64,000 nucleotides of DNA, from NCBI RefSeq assembly GCF_000430705.1, contig NZ_AUMN01000003.1:124001-188000 (forward strand), read 5' to 3'. The translations under genes were made by a program, and so were the position numbers. The notes below the pieces were generated by a model, which saw nothing but the letters and a program-made list of their open reading frames with translations, made no database searches and was not told the DNA's origin. Below are positions 33,695 through 43,349 of the stretch, in pieces. This DNA comes from Arthrobacter castelli DSM 16402. Lineage in GTDB: Bacteria > Actinomycetota > Actinomycetes > Actinomycetales > Micrococcaceae. How positions within the stretch are numbered: position 1 is the stretch's first letter; each line of letters starts with the position of its first letter.

Positions 33695-35584
33695 ATGTGT
33701 GGAATTGTGGGTTACGTCGGCCGGGCCGGCGCAAATGCGATTGACGGAACCAGCGGATCCGGCCAGGACGGGCTGGATGTAGTGCTTGAGGGGCTGCGCC
33801 GCCTGGAGTACCGCGGCTATGACTCGGCCGGTGTCGCCGTCGTCGCCGGTTCCGGAGTCGAGGCGAGGAAAAAGTCCGGCAAACTCAACAACCTTCTGAG
33901 CGAACTGCAGAGCGCCCCCTTGCCCAGCGCGGCCACCAGCATCGGGCATACCCGCTGGGCCACCCACGGCGGACCGACTGACCAGAACGCCCACCCGCAT
34001 CTGGCCGACTCCGACCGGCTGGCCGTGATCCACAACGGAATTATCGAGAACTTCTCCGTACTGAAGCACGAGCTGCTGGACAAGGGCTACCAGTTCAGCT
34101 CCGAGACGGACACCGAAGTGGCAGCGGTGCTGCTCGGCGACATCTATGCCAACCAGGTCTCCGACCTGACCAAGGCCATGCAGGTGGCCTGCCAGCGTTT
34201 GGAGGGTGCGTTCACCCTGCTGGCCGTGCACGCAGACCAGCCCGACGTCGTCGTCGCCGCCCGCCGTAACTCACCTTTGGTGGTTGGCCTGGGAGAAGGG
34301 GAGAACTTCCTGGGCTCCGACGTGTCCGGCTTCATCGACTTCACCCGCCGGGCCGTTGAGCTCGACCAGGACCAGATTGTCACCATCACGCCCGAAGACG
34401 TGACCATCACCGATTTCTTCGGCGCCGAGGGCCAGGGCCGGGAGTTTTGGGTCGATTGGGACGCCGCCGCGGCCGAGAAAGATGGCTATCCCTCCTTCAT
34501 GGCCAAGGAAATCAACGAGCAGCCCGGCGCCGTCGGGCAGACCCTGCTGGGCCGCACGGACGAGAGCGGACGGCTGATCCTCGATGAGCTGCGGATCGAC
34601 GAGTCGGTGCTGCGTTCCATCGACAAGATCGTGGTGATCGCCTGTGGCACGGCGGCCTACGCCGGGTCGGTGGCGAAATACGCGATCGAGCACTGGTGCC
34701 GGATTCCCACCGAGGTGGAACTGGCACACGAGTTCCGCTACCGGGACCCGATTGTGAACGAGAAGACGCTGGTGGTGGCCATTTCGCAGTCCGGAGAGAC
34801 CATGGACACGCTGATGGCCGTGCGCCATGCGCGCGAGCAGGGCGCCAAAGTCGTGGCGATCTGCAACACCAATGGCTCCACTATTCCCCGGGAATCCGAC
34901 GCCGTGCTCTACACCCACGCCGGGCCGGAAATCGCCGTCGCCTCCACCAAGGCATTCCTCGCCCAGATCACCGCCACCTACCTGCTCGGGCTGTACCTGG
35001 CGCAGCTGCGCGGGAATAAGTACAAGGACGAAATCTCCGAGATCATGCGCGACCTGGGCGAGATGCCGGACAAGGTCCAGCACGTGCTGGACGGAGTCGA
35101 CGACGTGCGGGAGCTGGCCCGTTCGATGTCGGAGGCGAAGTCCGTGCTGTTCCTGGGGCGCCACGTCGGCTACCCGGTGGCCATGGAAGGAGCCCTCAAG
35201 CTCAAGGAACTGGCGTACATCCATGCCGAGGGTTTCGCTGCCGGCGAACTCAAGCATGGGCCGATCGCGCTGATCGAGGAAGGCCAGCCGGTGTTCGTCG
35301 TCGTGCCGTCGCCGCGCGGCCGCGACTCGCTGCACGCCAAAGTGGTGTCGAACATCCAGGAGATCCGCGCCCGTGGGGCATCGACCATTGTGATTGCCGA
35401 AGAGGGCGACGAGGCGGTGCGGGAGTTCGCGAACCATGTGATTTACATTCCGCAGACGCCGACGCTGATGGCGCCGTTGCTCTCGACCGTGCCGCTGCAG
35501 ATCTTCGCGTGCGAGCTGGCCTCGGCCAAGGGGTACGACGTCGACCAGCCGCGCAACCTGGCCAAGTCCGTCACCGTCGAGTAA
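33695..35584 (+). CDS. glmS: Glutamine--fructose-6-phosphate aminotransferase (isomerizing)
   Basis: A 629-residue enzyme that makes glucosamine-6-phosphate from fructose-6-phosphate and glutamine. The N-terminal class II amidotransferase domain begins MCGIVGYVG with the nucleophile Cys 2, then YRGYDSAG and GHTRWATHG. Two SIS sugar-isomerase domains follow; CGTAAYAG and SQSGETMDT mark the first and GRHVGYPVAMEGALKLKE the second. The C-terminus PRNLAKSVTVE is invariant in the family. No glmS ribozyme is visible upstream. Divergent from coaA. Confidence 0.98.
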   Translation: MCGIVGYVGRAGANAIDGTSGSGQDGLDVVLEGLRRLEYRGYDSAGVAVVAGSGVEARKKSGKLNNLLSELQSAPLPSAATSIGHTRWATHGGPTDQNAHPHLADSDRLAVIHNGIIENFSVLKHELLDKGYQFSSETDTEVAAVLLGDIYANQVSDLTKAMQVACQRLEGAFTLLAVHADQPDVVVAARRNSPLVVGLGEGENFLGSDVSGFIDFTRRAVELDQDQIVTITPEDVTITDFFGAEGQGREFWVDWDAAAAEKDGYPSFMAKEINEQPGAVGQTLLGRTDESGRLILDELRIDESVLRSIDKIVVIACGTAAYAGSVAKYAIEHWCRIPTEVELAHEFRYRDPIVNEKTLVVAISQSGETMDTLMAVRHAREQGAKVVAICNTNGSTIPRESDAVLYTHAGPEIAVASTKAFLAQITATYLLGLYLAQLRGNKYKDEISEIMRDLGEMPDKVQHVLDGVDDVRELARSMSEAKSVLFLGRHVGYPVAMEGALKLKELAYIHAEGFAAGELKHGPIALIEEGQPVFVVVPSPRGRDSLHAKVVSNIQEIRARGASTIVIAEEGDEAVREFANHVIYIPQTPTLMAPLLSTVPLQIFACELASAKGYDVDQPRNLAKSVTVE

Positions 35585-35667
35585 CGGCGGCGACGGCGGG
35601 GCGGGTCCGTACCCGTCGGGTCGCGCGGGTTTCCGGCCCCGGCCCGCACCGTTTCGGGCCGTTTCCG

Positions 35668-35741
35668 CGCCGAGGTAGCGTGTTAGCCGTGAGGTAGCCC
35701 GTTGCAAACCGCTACCTGGCGGGCCGGACGCTACCTCGGCG
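35668..35741. repeat. Nested inverted repeat built from GGTAGC units
   Basis: CGCCGAGGTAGCGT (35668-35681) and ACGCTACCTCGGCG (35728-35741) are perfect 14-base complements. Inside them AGGTAGC (35692-35698) and GCTACCT (35711-35717) form a second stem. It lies about 85 bases after the glmS stop and could act as terminator or as a dispersed palindromic element. The bases between it and the next gene contain TATACT at 35761-35766 as a candidate -10. Confidence 0.8.
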
Positions 35742-35859
35742 TCGATGGCCCTGAGCAGGATATACTTTCCAGTGTTTACCCAGTCTTTGAGGGTGGAACT
35801 ATCAAACTCGGCCACTACCGTGGGGCGTGAGTCGAAATCGCACCCGCAAGGAGCATGTA

Positions 35860-36693
35860 TTGAGTAAGAAGTGGTTGCTGAGCGTTTCGCTCGCAGCGTC
35901 CGTGTCAGTCCTGGCCGCATGCGGCAATGGATCGACCGGAGCCGAAGAGTCCAAGCCCGAGACATCGCAGAGCGTCCCGGCGCCGAGCGCAGAGGGCCAG
36001 TCGAATCAATCGAGCCAGTCAGGCCAGTCGAGCCAGTCAGGCCAGTCGAGCCAGTCGGGTAAACCCAAGATGCCCAAGCCTGATCTGTCCGGCATACCCT
36101 CCGTCGTCGCCACCGTGAACGGTGAGAAGATTCCCAAGAAGGAATTCGTGAAGATGTACGAGAGTCAGTTCCAGCGGATGGCCATGCAGTCCCAGATGTC
36201 CGGGCAGAAGGTCGACCAGGACAAGCTGAAGGACCAGGTCGCCGACGGAATGGTCGGCACCGAGCTGCTCATCCAGGAAGCGGCAGACCGGGGTATCGAG
36301 GCGTCCGAGAAGGATGTCCAGGGCAAACTCAAGGAGTTGGCCAAATCGAACCAGGTTGGGTCGACCGACAAATTGCTGGCCGCCCTCGAGAAGCAGGGCA
36401 TGAGCGAGAAGCAGGTCACCTCGCAGATCGAGACTCAGGTGGAAGTCGAAGAGCTCATCGGCAAGGAAACCGGCAACCTCGATCCCACCGAGAAAGAGCT
36501 GAAGGACGCCTACAAGAAGGTCAAGGCGCAGCAGGCCCAAATGGGCGGCGGCAGTGGCCAAGGCAAGCTCCCGTCCTTCGAAAAGGTCAAGGGCCAGCTG
36601 GCCGACCAGGTCAAGAGCCAGAAGGAAGCCAAGGCAACTCAGGCGCTGGTGAAGGACCTGCGCAAGGACGCCAAGGTATCCATTAATCTGTAA
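35860..36693 (+). CDS. SurA-N/trigger-factor-C-like chaperone lipoprotein
   Basis: A 277-residue exported lipoprotein. The signal peptide (KKWLLSVSLAASVSVLAACG) ends in a lipobox; then comes a Gln/Ser/Gly repeat linker (SQSGQSSQSGQS, coded by an 18-bp tandem repeat at 36012-36060). The mature domain starts VVATVNGEKIPKKEFVKMYE, the SurA_N pattern, and continues as charged helices. A parvulin PPIase domain is not present, so a chaperone or foldase-holding role is more likely than isomerase activity. The start is TTG 35860, placed by AAGGAG six bases upstream. Stands directly upstream of acpS. Confidence 0.85.
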   Translation: MSKKWLLSVSLAASVSVLAACGNGSTGAEESKPETSQSVPAPSAEGQSNQSSQSGQSSQSGQSSQSGKPKMPKPDLSGIPSVVATVNGEKIPKKEFVKMYESQFQRMAMQSQMSGQKVDQDKLKDQVADGMVGTELLIQEAADRGIEASEKDVQGKLKELAKSNQVGSTDKLLAALEKQGMSEKQVTSQIETQVEVEELIGKETGNLDPTEKELKDAYKKVKAQQAQMGGGSGQGKLPSFEKVKGQLADQVKSQKEAKATQALVKDLRKDAKVSINL

Positions 36694-36721
36694 CGCGCCA
36701 ACGACCGGGGCGGTCAACACG

Positions 36722-36727
36722 TACCAT
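36722..36727 (+). promoter_or_regulatory. Putative -10 box of acpS (leaderless)
   Basis: TACCAT occupies -12 to -7 relative to ATG 36734, and no ribosome site is present. This fits a leaderless acpS-nnr transcript. Confidence 0.4.
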
Positions 36728-36733
36728 TGAGCC

Positions 36734-37117
36734 ATGATCGTAGGTATCGGCGTAGATGTTGTTGACCTGCCCCGGTTTGGCCGTCAGCTCGAGCGCACCC
36801 CGGGCCTGAAGGACCGGCTGTTTGTCCCGGCAGAGCGCGACTTGTCGTTGCGCTCGCTGGCGGCACGGTTCGCGGCGAAGGAAGCAGTGGCCAAGGCCCT
36901 CGACGCCCCCGCCGGGATGAACTGGCAGGACTGCTGGATCGGTGTGGACGAGGCCGGAAGCCCATTGGTCGAGGTCAAGGGAACGGTACTTGCCGCCGCC
37001 GATGCCAAGGGCGTGAGGCGCTGGCATTTATCCATCAGCCATGACGGCAATATTGCCACCGCCATGGTGGTTGCCGAAGGCGCCAAGGGCGATGTGATCG
37101 CCGGCGAAGAGAAGTAG
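36734..37117 (+). CDS. acpS: Holo-[acyl-carrier-protein] synthase
   Basis: A 127-residue enzyme that attaches 4'-phosphopantetheine from CoA to acyl carrier protein. The family motifs are [12 protein letters not shown] (4-15, with the Mg-binding Asp) and [12 protein letters not shown] (with the second Mg-binding Glu, around residues 45-56). The C-terminal [19 protein letters not shown] is also conserved. Nine bases separate it from nnr. It follows the common actinobacterial order acpS-nnr. Confidence 0.97.
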   Translation: MIVGIGVDVVDLPRFGRQLERTPGLKDRLFVPAERDLSLRSLAARFAAKEAVAKALDAPAGMNWQDCWIGVDEAGSPLVEVKGTVLAAADAKGVRRWHLSISHDGNIATAMVVAEGAKGDVIAGEEK

Positions 37118-37126
37118 GCGGCGGAC

Positions 37127-38704
37127 ATGATCCGCGCCTACACCGGCCCCCAGGTCCGGGATGCGGAAGCGCCGTTGCTGGAGACCGTCGGCGGTGCCCT
37201 AATGCAGCGCGCGGCGCACGGGTTGTCGGTTGCCGTCGCCCGGGAGCTGATCCGGACTGGCAAACCCGTCTACGGTGGCCGGCTGGTGGTCCTGGCCGGC
37301 AGTGGCAACAACGGCGGCGATGCACTCTTTGCTGCCGCACGGCTGAGCCGGCGGGGGATGGGCACGACGGCGGTCCTCACGTCCAGCCGCGCCCACCCGG
37401 AGGCGCTGCGCAGCTTTGAGCATGCCGGCGGACGGGTCAGGACGCTTGGCGACACCCGTGCCGGCAATGCCATCACCTCCGAAGAAGCCGCCCGGCTGTG
37501 CGCCGCCGCCGACGTCGTCGTCGACGGCATATTGGGCACCGGGGGATATGGCGGGTTGAGGGAGCCGGCGGCATCGCTGGTGGAAGCCTTGGCCTCCCCG
37601 CCGCTGGTGGTGGCGTGCGACCTGCCCAGCGGAATGGATGCCGACACCGGCCGGATTGACGGCATTGTGCTTGCAGCCGACCTGACCGTTACTTTCGGGG
37701 CGGCGAAGTCCGGTCTCTTGATTGGCGACGGCGCGCACCATGCAGGGCGGATCCACACCGTGCCGATCGGCATCGAAGGCCAACTGCCCGCACCTGACGT
37801 GCGGCGCCTGGAGTCCCCGGATCTGGCAAGACTGTGGGGGGCACCGGCGGCCTCCGCGCACAAATACTCCCGCGGCGTGCTGGGCGTAGTCGCCGGTTCT
37901 GCACAATATCCCGGTGCGGCCCTGCTCACGGCACAAGGCGCGCAGGACACCGGCGTCGGAATGATCCGTTACCTTGGCCCCGAACCCGTCGCCCGCCTGA
38001 TCAACGCCCGGCTTCCCGAAGTGGTGTGCAGCCAGCACAGCGTCGCCGAGTCGCACGTGCAGGCCTGGCTGGTCGGCCCGGGAATCGGCGACGACGACGG
38101 GCAGCTTCAGCGGGCCCGCGACGCCATTGCCTCGGGTCTGCCCACGGTGGTCGATGCCAGCGCGTTGCCGCTGCTGCCGGACAATCCTGGCCCGCATGTC
38201 GTCCTTACCCCGCATGCGGGCGAACTGGCCGGCGTGCTGGCCGCCCACGGCGTGGATGCCGACCGCACCGACATCGAATCCTCCGCGGCAGAGCATGCCC
38301 GGTTGGCCGCCGGCCTGACCGGCGCGACGGTGCTGCTCAAGGGCGCCACCACGATCGTGTCTTCGCCGTCGGGGTCCCTGTTCAGCCAGGGCGAGTCCAC
38401 CAGCTGGCTTTCGACGGCGGGCAGCGGCGACACGCTGGCCGGTATCCTTGGCGCGCTGGCAGCGACCTTCGCCGAAGCGCCGCAGGCAACGTCGCCGCTG
38501 GAGACGGGCGCGTCGCCGCTGGAGGCGGGCGGGACGTCGCTGGAGACGGACGGATCGGACCGGTTCGCGGTGCTTGCCGCGATGGCCGCAAGCATTCACG
38601 GGCGGGCCGCGGCGCTTGCCTCTCGCGGCGGTCCGATAGCAGCCTCGGACATCAGTAAACTTATTGGCCAGGTGTTCATCTCGGTTCACCATGGGGATGA
38701 ATAA
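37127..38704 (+). CDS. nnr: Bifunctional NAD(P)H-hydrate epimerase / ADP-dependent dehydratase
   Basis: A 525-residue fusion that repairs hydrated NADH and NADPH. The N-terminal YjeF epimerase domain has VLAGSGNNGGDALFAAARL (around residues 55-73) and VDGILGTG; the C-terminal ribokinase-like dehydratase domain has VVLTPHAGELAGVL and STAGSGDTLAGILGAL. Between TFAE and FAVLAAMAAS lies an extra segment made of three similar units (TSPLETGA, SPLEAGG, TSLETDG; bases 38489-38554), likely a surface loop enlarged by repeat expansion. Start ATG 37127 has GGCGG upstream. Follows acpS. Confidence 0.96.
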   Translation: MIRAYTGPQVRDAEAPLLETVGGALMQRAAHGLSVAVARELIRTGKPVYGGRLVVLAGSGNNGGDALFAAARLSRRGMGTTAVLTSSRAHPEALRSFEHAGGRVRTLGDTRAGNAITSEEAARLCAAADVVVDGILGTGGYGGLREPAASLVEALASPPLVVACDLPSGMDADTGRIDGIVLAADLTVTFGAAKSGLLIGDGAHHAGRIHTVPIGIEGQLPAPDVRRLESPDLARLWGAPAASAHKYSRGVLGVVAGSAQYPGAALLTAQGAQDTGVGMIRYLGPEPVARLINARLPEVVCSQHSVAESHVQAWLVGPGIGDDDGQLQRARDAIASGLPTVVDASALPLLPDNPGPHVVLTPHAGELAGVLAAHGVDADRTDIESSAAEHARLAAGLTGATVLLKGATTIVSSPSGSLFSQGESTSWLSTAGSGDTLAGILGALAATFAEAPQATSPLETGASPLEAGGTSLETDGSDRFAVLAAMAASIHGRAAALASRGGPIAASDISKLIGQVFISVHHGDE

Positions 38705-38754
38705 GCACGCGGCCTGGCGGCACCACTGCCGGCCGCACCGAACGAGGAGAGCGT

Positions 38755-40869
38755 ATGGACGTTTGGCCCGGATCCGCCTACCCGCTGGGAGCCACGTTCG
38801 ATGGCACCGGCACCAACTTTGCGCTGTACAGCGACGCCGCCGAAAAGGTGCAACTGTGCCTGTTCGACGACGACGGCAATGAACAGCGCCTCACCGTCAC
38901 CGAACTGGATGGTTTTGTCTGGCACTGCTATGTCCCGCAGGTGCAGCCGGGCCAGAAATACGGTTACCGCGTGCACGGGCCCTATGAGCCGGATCAAGGC
39001 CACCGCTGCAATCCGAACAAGCTGCTGCTGGATCCTTACGCCAAGGCGGTGCACGGCCAAGTGGACTGGGACCAGGCGCTGTTTTCGTACAACTTCGGCG
39101 ATGAAGACTCGCGCAACGACGAGGATTCCGCACAGCACATGATGCTTGGCGTCGTCGTCAATCCGTTTTTCGATTGGGACGGCGACCGGAAACCGAAGAC
39201 GCCGTATCACGACTCGGTGATTTACGAGGCCCACGTCAAGGGGTTGACAGCCCTCCACCCGGACGTGCCCGAGGAGCAGCGCGGCACCTATGCCGGCGTC
39301 TCCCACCCGTCCGTCGTCGCGCACCTGCAAAAACTGGGCGTCACCGCCATTGAACTGATGCCGGTGCACCAGTTCGTCAACGACAGCGCCCTGCAGGACA
39401 GGGGCCTTTCCAACTACTGGGGCTACAACACCATCGGTTTCTTCGCCCCGCAGAACACCTACTGTTCCGTGGGGGACTTGGGCGGCCAGTGCCAGGAATT
39501 CAAGGCGATGGTCAAGGAGCTGCACCGTGCCGGCATCGAGGTGATCCTCGATGTCGTCTATAACCACACGGCCGAGGGCAACCAGTTGGGGCCCACCATC
39601 TCGTTCCGGGGCATCGACAACACCGCCTATTACCGGCTGGTCGAAGACGATCCGAAGTACTACATGGACTACACCGGCACCGGTAATTCGCTCAACGTGC
39701 GCAATCCGCATTCGCTGCAGCTGATGATGGATTCGCTGCGCTACTGGGCCACCGAAATGCACGTTGACGGGTTCCGGTTCGACCTGGCCTCCACACTGGC
39801 TCGGGAGTTCTACGACGTCGACCGGCTCTCCACCTTTTTCGACATGGTGCAGCAGGACCCGATCGTCTCCCAGTGCAAGCTGATCGCCGAGCCCTGGGAC
39901 GTGGGTCCCGGCGGTTACCAGGTGGGGAACTTCCCGTCGTTGTGGACCGAATGGAACGGGATGTACCGGGACACCGTGCGGGACTTCTGGCGCGGTGAAC
40001 CGGCCACGCTCGGCGAATTCGCTTCACGGATCACCGGCTCGGCCGACCTGTATGAACACTCCGGACGACGCCCCGTTGCTTCGATCAACTTCGTCACCGC
40101 CCATGATGGCTTCACTATGCGGGACCTGGTCTCCTACAACGAGAAGCACAATCAGGCCAATGGGGAGGGCAACAACGACGGCGAGTCCCACAACCGCTCC
40201 TGGAACTGCGGGGTCGAGGGATACACGAGGAAGAAATCCGTGCTTGCCCTCCGGTCCCGGCAGCAGCGGAACTTCTTGACCACGCTGCTGCTGTCCCAAG
40301 GCGTGCCGATGATCGCCCACGGCGACGAGATCGGGCGCAGCCAGAACGGCAACAACAACGCCTACTGCCAGGATTCGCCATTGAGCTGGATGCACTGGGA
40401 CAACATTGACGAGGCCTTGCTGGAGTTTACGGCGAAACTGACCAATCTGCGTTCGGAGCATCCGACCTTCCGCCGGCGGCGGTTCTTCGACGGCCGCCCG
40501 GTTCGCCGGGGCGAGGGGGAGAAGCTGCCGGACATCGTCTGGCTGGAACCGGAGAGCTCGACCTTGAGCCAGGAGGACTGGGACACCGCGTTTGCCCGTT
40601 CCATCGCGGTCTATTTGAACGGCAATGGCATCCACGGCCGCGACGAACGGGGCCAATACATCTACGATGACAGCTTCCTGATGCTGTTCAATGCCCATGA
40701 CGACGTCGTCACGTTCACCATTCCATCGGAGGAGTACGCCACCGAGTGGGAAACCGTGATCGACACCGCGGCCGACGACGACGAGCCGGATCAGGCCGCG
40801 GTGGAACCCGACGACACCATTCCGGTTGCAGGCAAAGCAGTCGTGGTGTTGAAGTCGATGAACTCATGA
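38755..40869 (+). CDS. glgX: Glycogen debranching enzyme / isoamylase
   Basis: A 704-residue GH13 isoamylase-type enzyme, called TreX when it works with TreY and TreZ. An N-terminal CBM48-like domain ([20 protein letters not shown]) precedes the barrel. Catalytic regions are DGFRFDLAS (nucleophile Asp), LIAEPWDVG (acid Glu) and FVTAHDGFT (Asp). It removes alpha-1,6 branches of glycogen, giving linear chains for trehalose synthesis. GAGGAG lies upstream of ATG. The treY gene starts in its stop codon (ATGA), so expression is coupled. Confidence 0.96.
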   Translation: MDVWPGSAYPLGATFDGTGTNFALYSDAAEKVQLCLFDDDGNEQRLTVTELDGFVWHCYVPQVQPGQKYGYRVHGPYEPDQGHRCNPNKLLLDPYAKAVHGQVDWDQALFSYNFGDEDSRNDEDSAQHMMLGVVVNPFFDWDGDRKPKTPYHDSVIYEAHVKGLTALHPDVPEEQRGTYAGVSHPSVVAHLQKLGVTAIELMPVHQFVNDSALQDRGLSNYWGYNTIGFFAPQNTYCSVGDLGGQCQEFKAMVKELHRAGIEVILDVVYNHTAEGNQLGPTISFRGIDNTAYYRLVEDDPKYYMDYTGTGNSLNVRNPHSLQLMMDSLRYWATEMHVDGFRFDLASTLAREFYDVDRLSTFFDMVQQDPIVSQCKLIAEPWDVGPGGYQVGNFPSLWTEWNGMYRDTVRDFWRGEPATLGEFASRITGSADLYEHSGRRPVASINFVTAHDGFTMRDLVSYNEKHNQANGEGNNDGESHNRSWNCGVEGYTRKKSVLALRSRQQRNFLTTLLLSQGVPMIAHGDEIGRSQNGNNNAYCQDSPLSWMHWDNIDEALLEFTAKLTNLRSEHPTFRRRRFFDGRPVRRGEGEKLPDIVWLEPESSTLSQEDWDTAFARSIAVYLNGNGIHGRDERGQYIYDDSFLMLFNAHDDVVTFTIPSEEYATEWETVIDTAADDDEPDQAAVEPDDTIPVAGKAVVVLKSMNS

Positions 40870-43349
40870 ATATCCCCGCTTCGACCTACAGACTGCAGAT
40901 CCGATCCGGTATGACCCTGCACGACGCGGCATCCCTGGTCGACTACCTGAAAGACCTCGGGGCGGACTGGGTCTATGTCTCGCCGCTGCTCACCGCCGAA
41001 GCGGGATCGGATCACGGCTACGATGTCACCGACCCATCCGCCGTCGACCCCGCCCGTGGTGGACCGGCAGGTTTGGAGGCGCTCGCCGACGCGGCGCATT
41101 CGGTCGGGATGGGCGTGCTGGCCGACATCGTGCCCAATCATATGGGCGTGGCTTCACCGCCGCAGAACCGATGGTGGTGGTCCCTGCTGAAGGAGGGCCG
41201 CAGCTCGATGTACGCTGAGGCGTTCGACGTCGACTGGGACTTTGGCGGCGACCGGATCCGGATTCCGGTGCTGGGCGGGCCGGGCGAACTGGACCGGCTG
41301 GTCCTGGTACCGGCCTCTGAATCCGGCTCTGGAGAGCCGGAACTGCATTACTACGAGAACCGCTACCCGGTGGCGCCGGGAACCTATGAGCGTAACGCCG
41401 ATGCGCAGCAGGTCCACGCGCGGCAGCACTATGAACTGGTTGACTGGCGCAGAGCGGACGACGAACTGAACTACCGGCGCTTCTTCGCTGTCAACACCCT
41501 GGCCGGGGTGCGGGTCGAAGTTCCCTGGGTCTTCGACGGCTCCCACGCCGAAATCCTGCGCTGGATCCGCCAGGGGCTGGTCGACGGACTCAGGGTCGAC
41601 CACCCGGACGGGTTGGCCGACCCCGGCGGCTATCTGGAGAAGCTGCGCACCGGAACCGGCGGTGCCTACACCGTGGTGGAGAAGATCCTCGAGCCCGGCG
41701 AACGGCTGCCCGGCGGGTGGGAATGCGAAGGCACTAGCGGCTACGATGCACTGGCCCTGGTTGACCGGTTGTGGGTGGATCCGCAGGGCCAGTGGGTGCT
41801 CGACGCCCTGGACAGCCAACTGCGGGCCAACCCGGGCCCGGTGTCCTGGCAGGACATGACGCACGGCACCAAGCGGATGATTGCCGACGGTATCCTGCGT
41901 TCCGAAGTGCTGCGGCTGGCCCGAACGGTTCCCGCAGACGCCACGCAGGGAGCCGGCGCCGAACTGGAAACGGAGAATGCGGCCGACGCGCTGGCCGAAC
42001 TGCTCGCCTGCTTCCCGGTCTATCGCAGCTACCTCCCCGAGCACCGGCAGTACCTGGCCGAGGCCGTCCGGCAGGCCAAGCACTACCGCCCGGACCTGGC
42101 AGAGACCATCGACGCCCTGCTGCCGTTGCTCTCGGTGGTCGACCAAGCGAGCGCCAGCGAGCGCGTGGAGACCGGATCTCCGCGCGGCGCGGGGCGCCTT
42201 GGTCGATCACCGGTCGGGACCCTCGCAATCCGGTTCCAGCAGACCTCGGGCATGGTGATGGCCAAGGGCGTGGAGGACACCGCCTTCTACAGGTACACTC
42301 GGCTGACCTCCCTGACGGAAGTCGGCGGCGACCCGTCGGAATTCTCCATCACCGCCGACGAATTCCACCGGCAGAATACCGAGCGGCTGACGTCGCTGCC
42401 GCATTCGATGACCACGCTGTCCACCCACGACACCAAGCGCGGCGAGGACGTCCGGGCGCGGATCAGCGTGTTGTCCGAGATCGCCGAGCGATGGGCGGAA
42501 ACCATCGGCCGGCTGCAGGAAGTAGCGCCGCTGTCCGACGGCCCGCTGGCCAATCTGCTCTGGCAGGCCGTCGTCGGCGCCTGGCCCGCATCCCGCGACC
42601 GGCTGCACGCCTACGCCGAAAAGGCCGCCCGGGAAGCAGGCAATTCGACGCTGTGGACCGCCCCGGATGAGCAGTTCGAGGCTCAGATGCATGCGTTGAT
42701 CGACGCCGCTTTCGATCATCCGGAGGCGAACCGGATCGTCACGGAGCTGGTCGACGATATCGGGCCGTGGGGCCGGTCCAACTCACTGTCCGCCAAGCTG
42801 GTCCAGCTGACCATGCCCGGTGTTCCGGACGTTTACCAGGGCACCGAATTGTGGGAGGGCTCGCTGGTCGATCCCGACAACCGGCGGCCGGTGGACTTTG
42901 AACAACGACGGCGGCTGTTGGCGAAGCTGGACGTTGGTCCAGGTCCAGGTGCAAGTGTCGGCAGCCGGGAAGCCGCAGATGCCGCCGGTGCCGATGCCAC
43001 AGCAAACCGGGACCCAACCGGAATGGCTAAACTCCTGGTCACCAGCCGTGCCATGAGGCTGCGGCGCGATCGCCCGGAGCTGTTCACCGGCTACTCGGCC
43101 GTCACGGCCACTGGTGAGGCGGCCGACCAATTCGTTGGATTCGACCGCGGCGGTGCCATCACGCTGGCCACCCGGCTCCCCGCAGGCCTGCAGCAGCGCG
43201 GCGGATGGGGCGACACCGCCGTCGGACTTCCCGCTGCGATGCGCGACGAACTGAGCGGACGGCGGTACGAAGCCGGACAAACCCTGCTGGCCGACCTGTT
43301 GGCGGATTATCCGGTCGCACTACTTGTCCCGGAGCCGGATTCCCCATGA
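40866..43349 (+). CDS. treY: Maltooligosyl trehalose synthase
   Basis: An 827-residue GH13 enzyme that converts the reducing-end maltose of maltooligosaccharides into a trehalose unit. The N-terminus [19 protein letters not shown] is typical. [13 protein letters not shown] holds the nucleophile, [12 protein letters not shown] the acid Glu, and [16 protein letters not shown] the third carboxylate; [11 protein letters not shown] is the C-terminal family motif. A Gly/Ala-rich linker near residues 693-722 ([19 protein letters not shown]) is unusual. Overlaps glgX and treZ by four bases each, showing one operon. Confidence 0.96.
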   Translation: MNIPASTYRLQIRSGMTLHDAASLVDYLKDLGADWVYVSPLLTAEAGSDHGYDVTDPSAVDPARGGPAGLEALADAAHSVGMGVLADIVPNHMGVASPPQNRWWWSLLKEGRSSMYAEAFDVDWDFGGDRIRIPVLGGPGELDRLVLVPASESGSGEPELHYYENRYPVAPGTYERNADAQQVHARQHYELVDWRRADDELNYRRFFAVNTLAGVRVEVPWVFDGSHAEILRWIRQGLVDGLRVDHPDGLADPGGYLEKLRTGTGGAYTVVEKILEPGERLPGGWECEGTSGYDALALVDRLWVDPQGQWVLDALDSQLRANPGPVSWQDMTHGTKRMIADGILRSEVLRLARTVPADATQGAGAELETENAADALAELLACFPVYRSYLPEHRQYLAEAVRQAKHYRPDLAETIDALLPLLSVVDQASASERVETGSPRGAGRLGRSPVGTLAIRFQQTSGMVMAKGVEDTAFYRYTRLTSLTEVGGDPSEFSITADEFHRQNTERLTSLPHSMTTLSTHDTKRGEDVRARISVLSEIAERWAETIGRLQEVAPLSDGPLANLLWQAVVGAWPASRDRLHAYAEKAAREAGNSTLWTAPDEQFEAQMHALIDAAFDHPEANRIVTELVDDIGPWGRSNSLSAKLVQLTMPGVPDVYQGTELWEGSLVDPDNRRPVDFEQRRRLLAKLDVGPGPGASVGSREAADAAGADATANRDPTGMAKLLVTSRAMRLRRDRPELFTGYSAVTATGEAADQFVGFDRGGAITLATRLPAGLQQRGGWGDTAVGLPAAMRDELSGRRYEAGQTLLADLLADYPVALLVPEPDSP

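Noticed and set aside
34271-35965. Minus-strand frame of about 560 codons opposite glmS
   Set aside because: Antisense shadow; glmS is unmistakable on the plus strand.
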